Assembly (NCBI RefSeq): GCF_051401765.1
Contig: NW_027480450.1
Span: 2,108,001-2,172,000, forward strand
Source: Calliopsis andreniformis
Lineage: Eukaryota > Arthropoda > Insecta > Hymenoptera > Andrenidae
Direction: 5' to 3'
Length of the DNA stretch: 64,000 nt
This document shows positions 13,755 through 25,689 of this stretch, piece by piece. Made by a program: the position numbers and the translations under genes. Position 1 is the first letter of the stretch; each line of letters starts with the position of its first letter. The notes under the pieces are model-generated. The model had not been told where the DNA came from. It saw only the letters and a program-made list of their open reading frames with translations, and searched no databases.

Positions 13755-13873
13755 TCAATAGAATATCCTCAATTCACAGTTTTCAATACTCAATACTCGA
13801 TCTGCAACCTTCAAATCTCTATCCACAAACATCAATTCTCATCACTCAACCCTCAACACTCAGTCCTCAATGT
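13755..13873 (+). repeat. A block (representative): 17 in-register diverged heptamers
   Basis: A 119-bp block, exactly 17 heptamers, running from TCAATAG AATATCC through ACAGTTT, a GCAACCT unit, TCTATCC and ACAAACA to TCAGTCC and TCAATGT. It recurs with few changes near 135, 1,670, 3,146, 4,670, 7,461, 9,061, 10,882, 14,528, 17,401, 19,614, 22,757, 23,577, 24,123, 25,746, 28,134, 29,019, 30,882, 32,909, 34,772, 36,801, 38,279, 39,830, 41,308, 43,125, 45,154, 46,632, 48,183, 49,661, 51,212, 51,714, 53,213, 54,764, 56,242, 59,803, 61,408 and 62,992. A TCTATTC variant in the core marks one subtype, and a TACTGTAT usually follows about 50 bp downstream. It is made of the satellite's own units, not an insertion. 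Confidence 0.85.
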
Positions 13874-14170
13874 TCAATCCTCAATCCTCAATTCTCAATC
13901 TTCAATTCTCAATACTGTATCTCAATCCTCGATTCTCAACCCTCAATACTCAATCCTCAATCCTCAATCTTCAATCCTCAATACTCAATCTTCAATCCTC
14001 TACCTCATTCCTCAATCCTCAATCCTCAATCCTAAATCATCAATCCTCAATCTTCAATACTCAATCCTCAATCCTCAATCCTCAATCCTCAATACTCAAC
14101 CATCAATACTCAATTCTCAATACTCAATAGAATATCCTGAATTCTCAGGATTCAATACTCAAACCTCAAC

Positions 14171-17100
14171 CCTCAAACCTCAGCCATCATCCTCAATCCC
14201 CAATCCTCAATCCTCAATCCTCAATCTTCAATCCTCAATACTCAATATTCAATCCTCAGTCCTCAGTCCCCAAACCTCAACTCTGAATCCTCAATCCTGA
14301 ATCCTCAATCTTCAGCCCTGAGTCCTCAACGATTAGTTGTCAATCCTCAATCCTCAATAGAACATCCTCAATTCACAGTTTTCAATAATGAATACTCAAT
14401 CTGCAATCTTCAATCCTGAATACTCAATCTTCAATCCTCAATCCTCAGCCCTCAAACCTCAATTCTGGATCCTCAATACTGAATCCTCAACCTTCAGCGC
14501 TCAGTCCTCAACAATCAGTTGTCAATCCTCAATCCTCAATAGAATATCCTCTATTCACAGTTTTCAATACTCAATACTCAATCTGCAATCTTCAAATCTC
14601 TATCCACAAACATCAATTCTCATCACTCAACCCTCAACACTCAGTCCTCAATGTTCAATCCTCAATCCTAAATTCTCAATCTTCAACTCTGAATACTGTA
14701 TCTTCAATCCTCAATCCTCAATCCTCAATCCTCAATCCTCAGTCCCCAATCCTCGGTCCTCAATCCTCAATCCTCAATCCTCAAACCTCAATCCTCAAAC
14801 GTCAGTCCTCGTCCTCAATCCTCAACCCTCAATACTCAATCCTCAATTTTTCAATCATCAATACTCAATCTTCAAGCCCCAATACTCAATCCTCAATACT
14901 CAATCCTCAACCCTCAATACTCAATCATCAATTTTTCGCTCATCAATGCTCAATCTTCAATTCCCAATCCTCAATCCTCAATCCTCAATCGTCAATCCTC
15001 AATCCCCAATCCTCAATCTTCAATCCTCAATCCCCAGTCCTCAACCTGCAATCCTCAATGCACAATCCTCAATCCTCAAACCTCAATCCTCAATCCGCAA
15101 TCTTCAATCCTCAATCCTCAAACCTCAATCCTCAACCCTCAATCTTCAATCCTCAATACTCAATCATCAATCCTGAATCCTCAATCCTCAATCCTCAATC
15201 CTCAATCCTCAACCGTCAGTCTTCAATCCTCAATACTCTATCTTCAATCCTCAATCCTCAATCCTCAATCCTCAATCCTCATTCCTCAATCATCAATACC
15301 CAATCCTCAATCTTCAACCCTCAATCCTCAATCCTCAATTCTCAATCCTCAGTCCTCAGTCCTCAGTCCTCAATCCTCAATCTTCATTACTCAGTCCCCA
15401 ATCCTCAGTCCTCAATGCTCAATCCTCAATCCGCAACCTTCAATCCTAAATCCTCAAACCTCAATCCACAACCCTCAATCTTCAATCCTCAATACTCAAT
15501 TCTCAATCCTCAATACTCAATCCTCAATCTTGAATCCTCAATAATCAATCTCCAATACTAGATCCTCAATACTCAATCCTCAATCCTCAATCCTCAAGCC
15601 TCAGTCCTCAATCCTCAATCCTCAATCCTCAAACCTCAATCCTCAACCGTCAGTCCTCGTCCTCAATCCTCAACCCTCAATACTCGATCCTCAATCTTTC
15701 AATCATCAGTGCTCAATCTCCAATCCCCAATCCTCAATACTCAATCCTCAATCCTCAACCCTTAATATTCAACACACAACCCCCAACCATCAATCCTCTA
15801 TCCTCAATCCTCAATCCTCAATCCTCAAACCTCAATCCTCAACCCTCAATCTTCAATCCTCAATACTCAATCATCAATCCTCAATCCTCAATCCTCAATC
15901 CTCAATCCTCAATCCTCAACCGTCAGTCTTCAATCCTCAATACTCAATCTTCAATCCTCAATCCTCAATCCTCAATCCTCATTCCTCAATCCTCAATACC
16001 CAATCCTCAATCTTCAACCCTCAATCCTCAATCCTCAATTCTCAATCCTCAATCCTCAGTCCTCAGTCCTCAAACCTCAATCCTCAAACCTCAGCCTTCA
16101 TTCTCAATCCTCAATCCTCAATCCTCAGTCCTCAACCCTCAATCCTCAGTCGTCAAACCTCAATCCCGAATCCTCAATCCTGAATCCTCAATCTTCAGAC
16201 CTCAGTCCTCAAATATCAATTGCCAATCCTCAATCCTCAATAGAAAATCCTAAATTCACAGTTTTCAATACCCAGTCCCCATTCTTCAATCTTCAAATCT
16301 CAATCCACAAACATCAATTCTCATCACACAACACTCTACACTCAGTCCTCAATCTTCAATACTCAATCCTCAATCCTCAACCCTCAGACGTCATCCTCAA
16401 TCCTCAATCCTCAATCCTCAGTCCTCAATCTTCAATCCCCAATACTCGAACTTCAATCCTCAACCCTCAGTCCTCAAACCTCAATTCTGAATCCTCAATA
16501 CTCAATCTTCAACCCTCAATTCTCAGTCCTCAATACTCAACCATCAATACTCAATTCTCAATACTCAATAGAATATCCTGAATTCGCAGGATTCAATACT
16601 CAACCCTCAATCCTCAACCCTCAGCCCTCATCCTCCATCCTCGATCCTCAGCCCTCATCCTCAATCCTCAATACTCAATCGTCAATGCTCAACCTTCGAT
16701 CCTCAATACTCAATCTTCAATTCTCAATCCTCAGTCCCCAATTCTCAATCCTCAATCCTCAATGCTCAATCCTCAACCGTCAGTCTTCAATCCTCAATAC
16801 TCAATCTTCAATCCTCAATCCTCAATCCTCAATCCTCAATCCTCATTCCTCAATCCTCAGTCCCCAATCCTCGGTCCTCAATCCTCAATCTTCATTTCTC
16901 AATCCTCAGGCTTCAATCCTCAATACTCAATCTTCAATCCTCAATCATCAATCCACAACCCTCAATCCTCATTCTTCAATACTCAATACCAAATCCTCAA
17001 TCTTCAATCCTCAATCCTCAATCCTCAAACCTCAGACCTCATCCTCAATCCTCAATCCTCAATCCTCAGTCCACAATTGTCAATCCCCAATACTCAATCT

Positions 17101-17816
17101 TCAATCCTCAATCCTCAGTCCTCAAACCTCAATTCTGAATCCTCAATACTCATTCTTCAACCCTCAATCCTCAGTCCTCAGTCCTCAAACCTCAATCCTC
17201 AAACCTCAGCCCTCAAACCTCAATCCTCAAACCTCAGCCCTCATCCTCAATCCTCAATCCTCAATCCTCAATCTTCAATCCTCAATACTCAATCTTCAAT
17301 CCTCAGTCCTCAGTCCCCAAACCTCAGCCCTGAACCCTCAATCCTGAATCCTCAATCTTCAGCCCTCAGTCCTCAACAGTCAGTTGTCAATCCTCAATCC
17401 TCAATAGAATATCCTCAATTCACAGTTTTCAATACTCAATACTCGATCTGCAACCTTCAAATCTCTATCCACAAACATCAATTCTCATCACTCAACCCTC
17501 AACACTCAGTCCTCAATGTTCAATCCTCAATCCTCAATTCTCAATCTTCAATTCTCAATACTGTATCTCAATCCTCGATTCTCAACCCTCAATACTCAAT
17601 CCTCAATCCTCAATCTTCAATCCTCAATACTCAATCTTCAATCCTCTACCTCATTCCTCAATCCTCAATCCTCAATCCTAAATCATCAATCCTCAATCTT
17701 CAATACTCAATCCTCAATCCTCAATCCTCAATCCTCAATACTCAACCATCAATACTCAATTCTCAATACTCAATAGAATATCCTGAATTCTCAGGATTCA
17801 ATACTCAAACCTCAAC
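14171..17816 (+). repeat. 3,646-bp higher-order unit, copy 2
   Basis: Second head-to-tail copy of 10,525-14,170. I found no difference in the stretches compared. The right end is defined where 14,177 (A) and 17,823 (C) first differ. The junction near 14,171 falls inside a CCTCAACCCTCAA context shared by both sides, as expected for unequal exchange between heptamers. Such high identity means either a very recent duplication or an assembly duplication. Confidence 0.92.
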
Positions 17817-19559
17817 CCTCAACCCTCAGACCTCATTCTCAATCCTCAGTCCTCAATCCTCAATGCTCAATATTCGATCCTCAATACTCAATCTTCAATC
17901 CTCAATCCTCAATCCTCAATCCTCAATCCTGAATCCTCAGTCATCAACCTGCAATCCTCAATGCTCAATCCTCAATCCTCAAGCCTCAGACCTCAATCCT
18001 CAATCCTCAATCCTCAAACCTCAATACTCAACCGTCAGTCCTCGTCCTCAATCCTCAACCCTCAATACACAATCCTCAATTTTTAATCATCAATACTCAG
18101 TCTTCAATCCTCAATCCTCAATCCTCAATCCTCAATCCTCAATATTCAACACACAACCCTCAACCATCAATCCTCGATACTCAATCATCAATCCTCAATT
18201 CTCAATACTCAATAGAATATCCTGAATTCCCTTGGCTCGGTACTCAATCCGCAATATCCAGTAATCAAGTCTCAATCCTCAAAGACCAATTCTCAACACT
18301 CAATCCTCAACACTCAGCGCTCTCTCTTCAATCCTCCATCCTCAACCCTCAATCCTCAAGAGTCAATCATCAATCCTCAGTCCTCAACTCTCAATCCTCA
18401 GTCCTCAAACCTCAATCCCGAATCCTCAATCCTGAATCCTCAATCTTCTGACCTCAGTCCTCAACAATCAATTGTCAATCCTCAATCCTCAATAGAAAAT
18501 CCTAAATTCGCAGTTTTCAATACTCAGTCCCCATTCTTCAATCTTCAAATCTCAATCCACAAACATCAATTCTCATCACACAGCACTCTACACTCAGTCC
18601 TCAATCTTCAATACTCAATCCTCAATCCTCAACCCTCAGACGTCATCCTCAATCCTCAATCCTCAGTCCTCAATCTTCAATCCCCAATACTCAATCTTCA
18701 ACCCTCAATCCTCAGTCCTCAATACTCAACCATCAATACTCAATACTCAATACTCAATAGAATATCCTGAATTCGCAGGATTCAATACTCAACCCTCAAT
18801 CCACAACCCTCAGCCCTCATCCTCCATCCTCGATCCTCAGCCCTCATCCTCAATCCTCAATACGCAATCGTCAATCCTCAACCTTCAATCCTCAATACTC
18901 AATCTTCAATTCTCAATCCTCAATCCTCAATGCTCAATCCTCAACCGTCAGTCTTCAATCCTCAATACTCAATCCTCAATCCCCAATCCTCAATCCTCAA
19001 TCCTCAATCCTCAATCCTCAATCTTCAATCCTCAATCCCCAGTCCTCAACCTGCAATCTTCAATGCTCAATCCTCAATCCTCAAGCCTCAGTCCTCAATC
19101 CTTAATCCTCAATCCTCAAACCTCAATACTCAACCGTCAGTCCTCGTCCTCAATCCTCAACCCTCAATACTCAATCCTCAATTTTTCAATCATCAATACT
19201 CAGTCTTCAATCCTCAATCCTCAATCCTCAATCCTCAATCCTCAATCCTCAATATTCAACACACAACCCTCAACCATCAATCCTCAATACTCAACCATCA
19301 ATCCTCAATTCTCAATACTCAATAGAATATCCTGAATTCCCATGGCTCTGTACTCAATCCGCAATATCCAATAATCAAATCTCAATCCTCAAAGACCAAT
19401 TCTCAACACTCAATCCTCAACACTCAATCCTCAACACTCAGCCCTCTCTCTTCAATCCTCCATCCTCAACCCTCAATCCTCAAGCGTCAATCCTCAATCC
19501 TCAATCTTCAATCCTCAATCCTCAGTACTCAAACCTCAATTCTGAATTCTCAATACTGA

Positions 19560-21460
19560 ATCCTCAATCTTCAGCCCTCAGTCCTCAACAGTCAGTTGTC
19601 AATCCTCAATCCTCAATAGAATATCCTCAATTCACAGTTTTCAATACTCAATACTCGATCTGCAACCTTCAAATCTCTATCCACAAACATCAATTCTCAT
19701 CACTCAACCCTCAACACTCAGTCCTCAATGTTCAATCCTCAATCCTCAATTCTCAATCTTCAATTCTCAATACTGTATCTCAATCCTCGATTCTCAATCC
19801 TCAATACTCAATCCTCAATCCTCAATCTTCAATCCTCAATACTCAATCTTCAATCCTCTATCCTCAATCCTCAATCCTCAATCCTCAATCCTAAATCATC
19901 AATCCTCAATCTTCAATACTCAATCCTCAACCCTCAATCCTCAATCCTCAATACTCAACCATCAATACTCAATTCTCAATACTCAATAGAATATCCTGAA
20001 TTCTCAGGATTCAGTACTCAAACCTCTACCCTCAACCCTCAGCCCTCATTCTCAATCCTCAATCCTCAATCCTCAATGCTCAATATTCAATCTTCTATAC
20101 TCAATCTTCAATCCTCAATCCTCAATCCTCAATCCTCAATCCTGAATCCTCAGTCATCAACCTGCAATCCTCAATGCTCAATCCTCAATCCTCAAGCCTC
20201 AGACCTCAATCCTCAATCCTCAATCCTCAAACCTCAATACTCAACCGTCAGTCCTCGTCCTCAATCCTCAACCCTCAATACTCAATCCTCAATTTTTCGA
20301 TCATCAATACTCAGTCTTCAATCCTCAATCCTCAATCCTCAATCCTCAATCCTCAATATTCAACACACAACCCTCAACCATCAATCCTCAATACTCAATC
20401 ATCAATCCTCAATTCTCAATACTCAATAGAATATCCTGAATTCCCTTGGCTCTGTACTCAATCCGCAATATCCTATAATCAAGTCTCAATCCTCAAAGAC
20501 CAATTCTCAACACTCAATCCTCAACACTCAGCGCTCTCTCTTTAATCCTCCATCCTCAACCCTCAATCCTCAAGAGTCAATCATCAATCCTCAGTCCTCA
20601 ACCCTCAATCCTCAGTCCTCAAACCTCAATCCCGAATCCTCAATCCTGAATCCTCAATCTTCTGACCTCAGTCCTCAACAATCAATTGTCAATCCTCAAT
20701 CCTCAACAGAATATCCTAACTTCACAGTTTTCAATACTCAGTCCCCATTCATCCATCTTCAAATCTCAATCCACAAACAACAATTCTCATCACACAACAC
20801 TCTACACTCAGTCCTCAATCTTCAATACTCAATCCTCAATCCTCAATCCGCAACCTTCAATCCTAAATCCTCAAACCTCAATCCACAACCCTCAATCTTC
20901 AATCCTCAATACTCAATTCTCAATCCACAATACTCAATCCTCAATCTTGAATCCTCAATAATCAATCTCCAATACTAGATCCTCAATCCCCAATCCTCAA
21001 TCCTTAATGCTCAATCTTCAATCCTCAATCCCCAGTCCTCAACCTGCAATCCTCAATGCTCAATCCTCAATCCTCAAGCCTCAGTCCTCAATCCTCAATC
21101 CTCAATCCTCAAACCTCAATACTCAACCGTCAGTCCTCGTCCTCAATCCTCAACCCTCAATACTCAATCCTCAATTTTTCAATCATCAATACTCAGTTTT
21201 CAATCCTCAATCCTCAATCCTCAATCCTCAATCCTCAATCCTCAATCCTCAATATTCAACACACAGCCCTCAACCATCAATCCTCAATACTCAACCATCA
21301 ATCCTCAACTCAAAATACTCAATAGAATATCCTGAATTCTCATGGTTCTATACTTTATCCACAATATCCAATAATCAAATCTCAATCCTCAAAGATCAAT
21401 TCTCAACACTCAATCCTCAACGCTCAGTCCTCTCTCTTCAATCCTCCATTCTCAACCCCT
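19560..21460 (+). repeat. Mosaic segment, paralogous to 25,690-27,990
   Basis: From the CAGCCCTCAGTCCTCAACAG stretch at 19,572 the sequence matches 25,703 onward at an offset of 6,130-6,137 bp, through an A block, C', D, B and A', to about 20,830. From 20,848 (CCGCAACCTTC) to 21,460 it matches 27,381-27,993 at offset 6,533. The change of offset reflects about 400 bp, including a C block, present only in the downstream copy. Confidence 0.7.
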
Positions 21461-21489
21461 CAAACCTCAAGCGTCAATCCTCAATTCTC

Positions 21490-23150
21490 AATCCTCAATC
21501 CTCAGTCCTCAGTCCTCAAACCTCAATCCTCAAACCTCAGCCTTCATTCTCAATCCTCAATCCTCAATCCTCAGTCCTCAACCCTCAATCCTCAGTCGTC
21601 AAACCTCAATCCCGAATCCTCAATCCTGAATCCTCAATCTTCAGACCTCAGTCCTCAAAAATCAATTGCCAATCCTCAATCCTCAATAGAAAATCCTAAA
21701 TTCACAGTTTTCAATACCCAGTCCCCATTCTTCAATCTTCAAATCTCAATCCACAAACATCAATTCTCATCACACAACACTCTACACTCAGTCCTCAATC
21801 TTCAATACTCAATCCTCAATCCTCAACCCTCAGACGTCATCCTCAATCCTCAATCCTCAATCCTCAGTCCTCAATCTTCAATCCCCAATACTCGAACTTC
21901 AATCCTCAACCCTCAGTCCTCAAACCTCAATTCTGAATCCTCAATACTCAATCTTCAACCCTCAATTCTCAGTCCTCAATACTCAACCATCAATACTCAA
22001 TTCTCAATACTCAATAGAATATCCTGAATTCGCAGGATTCAATACTCAACCCTCAATCCTCAACCCTCAGCCCTCATCCTCCATCCTCGATCCTCAGCCC
22101 TCATCCTCAATCCTCAATACTCAATCGTCAATCCTCAACCTTCGATCCTCAATACTCAATCTTCAATTCTCAATCCTCAGTCCCCAATTCTCAATCCTCA
22201 ATCCTCAATGCTCAATCCTCAACCGTCAGTCTTCAATCCTCAATACTCAATCTTCAATCCTCAATCCTCAATCCTCAATCCTCAATCCTCATTCCTCAAT
22301 CCTCAATACCCAATCCTCAGCCTTCAACCCTCAATCCTCAATCCTCAATTCTCAATCCTCAATCCTCAGTCCTCAGTCCTCAAACCTCAATACTCAAACC
22401 TCAGCCATCATCCTCAATCCCCAATCCTCAATCCTCAATCCTCTATCTTCAATCCTCAATACTCAATCTTCAATCCTCAGTCCTCAGTCCCCAAACCTCA
22501 ACTCTGAATCCTCAATCCTGAATCCTCAATCTTCAGCCCTGAGTCCTCAACGATTAGTTGTCAATCCTCAATCCTCAGTAGAACATCCTCAATTCACAGT
22601 CTTCAATAATGAATACTCAATCTGCAATCTTCAATCCTGAATACTCAATCTTCAATCCTCAACCCTCAGCCCTCAAACCTCAGTTCTGGATCCTCAATAC
22701 TGAATCCTCAACCTTCAGCGCTCAGTCCTCCACAATCAGTTGTCAATCCTCAATCCTCAATAGAATATCCTCTATTCACAGTTTTCAATACTCAATACTC
22801 AATCTGCAATCTTCAAATCTCTATCCACAAACATCAATTCTCATCACTCAACCCTCAACACTCAGTCCTCAATGTTCAATCCTCAATCCTAAATTCTCAA
22901 TCTTCAATTCTCAATACTGTATCTTCAATCCTCAATACTCAATCCTCAATCCTCAATCCTCAGTCCCCAATCCTCAGTCCTCAATCCTCAATCCTCAATC
23001 CTCAAACCTCAATCCTCAACCGTCAGTCCTCGTCCTCAATCCTCAACCCTCAATACTCAATCCTCAATTTTTCAATCATCAATACTCAATCTTCAAGCCC
23101 CAATCCTCAATCCTCAATCCTCAATCCTCAACCCTCAATACTCAATCATC
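21490..23150 (+). repeat. Chimeric segment resembling two parts of zone 3
   Basis: The left part (about 21,490-22,290) matches 12,400-13,200 at offset about 9,091, sharing the rarer CAATTGCCAAT and TAGAAAATCC variants and CAGTCGTCAAACC. The right part (about 22,208-23,150) matches 10,341-11,290 at offset 11,867, sharing the A'' block with CAATAATGAATACTC, a GGATCC and CAGCGCTCAG. The switch lies near the ATGCTC at 22,208-22,300. Because the whole region is heptameric, the exact breakpoint cannot be set by eye. Confidence 0.6.
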
Positions 23151-25689
23151 AATTTTTCGATCATCAATGCTCAATCTTCAATCCCCAATCCTCAATCCTC
23201 AATCCTCAATCCTCAATCCTCAATCCTTAATATTCAACACACAAACTTCAACCATCAATCCTCAATACTCAACCATCAATCATCAACTCTCAATACTCAA
23301 TAGAATATCCTGAATTCTCATGGTTCTGTACTTTATCCACAATATCCAATAATCAAATCTCAATCCTCAAAGATCAATCCTCAACACTCAATCCTAAACA
23401 CTCAGTCCTTTCTCTTCAATCCTCCATTCTCAACCCGCAATCCTCAAGCGTCAATCCTCAATCCTCAATCCTCAAACCTCAATCCTCAGTCCTCAAACCT
23501 CAATCCCGAATCCTCAATCCTGAATCCTCAATCTTCAGACCTCAGTCCTCAAAAGTCCATTGTCAATCCGCAATCCTCAATAGAATATCCTCAATTCACA
23601 GTTTCTAATACTCAGTCCCCATTCATCAATCTTCAAATCTCTATCCACAAACATCAATTCTCACAATTCAACCCTCAACACTCAGTCCTCAATCTTCAAT
23701 CCTGAATCCTCAATCCTCAATCTTCAATACCCAATACTCAATCTTCAATCCTCAACCCTCAATCCTCAATCCTCAATACTCAATCCTCAATCGTCAATCC
23801 TCAATCCCCAACCCTCAATCTTCATTCCCCAATCCTCAGTCTTCAATCCTCAATACTCAATCTTCAATCCTCAATCCTCAATCCTCAACCCTCAATCCTC
23901 ATTCTTCAATCCTCAATCTTCAATCCTCAATCCTCAATCCTCAACCCTCAGACCTCATCCTGAATCCTCAATACTCAATCCTCAATCCTCAATCTTCAAT
24001 CCTCAATACTCAATCTTCAATTCTCAGTCCTCAGACCTCAAACCTCAATTCTGAATCCTCAATACTGAATCCTCAATCTTCAGCACTCAGTCCTCAACAA
24101 TCAGTTGCCAATCCTCAATCCTCAATAGAATATCCTCAATTCACAGTTTTCAATACTCAATACTCAATCTGCAACCTTCAAATCTCTATTCACAAACATC
24201 AATTCTCATCACTCAACCCTCAACACTCTGTCCTCAAAGTTCAATCCTCAATTCTCAATTCTCAATCATCAATCCTCAATACTGAATCTTCAATCCTCAA
24301 TCCTCAATGCTCAATCCTCAACCGTCAGTCTTCAATCCTCAATACTCAATCTTCAACCCTCAATCCTCAATCCTCAATCCTCAATCCTCAATCCTCAGTC
24401 ATCAATCCTCAATCTTCAATCCTCAATCCCCAGTCCTCAATCTGCAATCCTCAATGCTCAATCCTCAATCCTCAAGCCTCAGTCCTCAATCCTCAAACAT
24501 CAATCCTCAAACCTCAATCCTCATCCATCAGTCCTCGTCCTCAATCCTCAACCCTCAATACTCAATCCTCAATTTTTCAGTCATCAATACTCAATCTTCA
24601 GTCCTCAATCCTCAATCCTCAACCCTTAATCCTCAATCCTCAGTATTCAACACACAACCCTCAACCATCAATCCTCAATACTCAACCATCAATCCTCAAT
24701 TCTCAATACTCAATAGAATATCCTGAATTCTCATGGCTCTGAACTCAATCCACAATATCCAATAATCAAATCTCAATCCTCAAAGACCAATTCTCAACAC
24801 TCAATCCTCAACTCTCAGCCCTCTCTCTTCAATCCTCCATCCTCAACCCTCAATCCTCAAGCGCCAATCCTCAATCCTCAATCCTCAACCCTCAATCCTC
24901 AGTCCTCAAACCTCAATCCCGAATCCTCAATCCTGAATCCTCAATCTTCAGACCTCAGTCCTCAAAAATCAATTGTCAATCCTCAATTCTCAACAGAATA
25001 TCCTAAATTCACAGTTTTCAATACTCAGTCCCCATTCTTCAATCTTCAAATCTCAATCCACAAACATCAATTCTCATCACTCAATACTCTACACTCAGTC
25101 CTCAACCTTCAATCCTCAATCCTCAATCCTCAGTCTTCAATACTCAATACTCAATCTTCAATCCTCGACCCTCAATTCTCAATCCTCAATACTCAATCCT
25201 CAATCGTCAATCCTCAATCCCCAATCCTCAATCTTCATTTCTCAATCCTCAGGCTTCAATCCTCAATACTCAATCTTCAATCCTCAATCCTCAATCCACA
25301 ACCCTCAATCCTCATTCTTCAATACTCAATACCAAATCCTCAATCTTCAATCCTCAATCCTCAATCCTCAAACCTCAGACCTCATCCTCAATCCTCAATC
25401 CTCAATACTCAGTCCACAATTGTCAATCCCCAATACTCAATCTTCAATCCTCAATCCTCAGTCCTCAAACCTCAATTCTGAATCCTCAATACTCAATCTT
25501 CAACCCTCAATCCTCAGTCCTCAGTCCTCAAACCTCAATCCTCAAACCTCAGCCCTCAAACCTCAATCCTCAAACCTCAGCCCTCATCCTCAATCCTCAA
25601 TCCTCAATCCTCAATCTTCAATCCTCAATACTCAATCTTCAATCCTCAGTCCTCAGTCCTCAAACCTCAACACTGAACCCTCAATCCTG

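Larger units (their letters stand above)
10525..14170 (+). repeat. 3,646-bp higher-order unit, copy 1
   Basis: A 3,646-bp segment repeated head-to-tail at 14,171-17,816. Homology at this offset begins at about 10,512 with one mismatch and is exact from 10,525. All stretches I compared between the copies are identical, including rare features such as the GGATCC at 10,820, CAATTTTTCGCTC near 11,287 and the CCAATACTAGATC series. Block order: A'' (10,705), A (10,888), two T-tract D elements (11,200 and 11,287), A' (12,591), C (12,920), A (13,755), C' (14,127). The period is 1 bp short of 521 heptamers. Confidence 0.92.

Noticed and set aside
16762..18225. 487-codon open frame, and its 394-codon near-duplicate at 13,116-14,300
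   Set aside because: The two are the same stretch in the two 3,646-bp copies. Their ends differ because the frame runs past the unit boundary, which a real duplicated gene would not be expected to show. The translation is repeat only.
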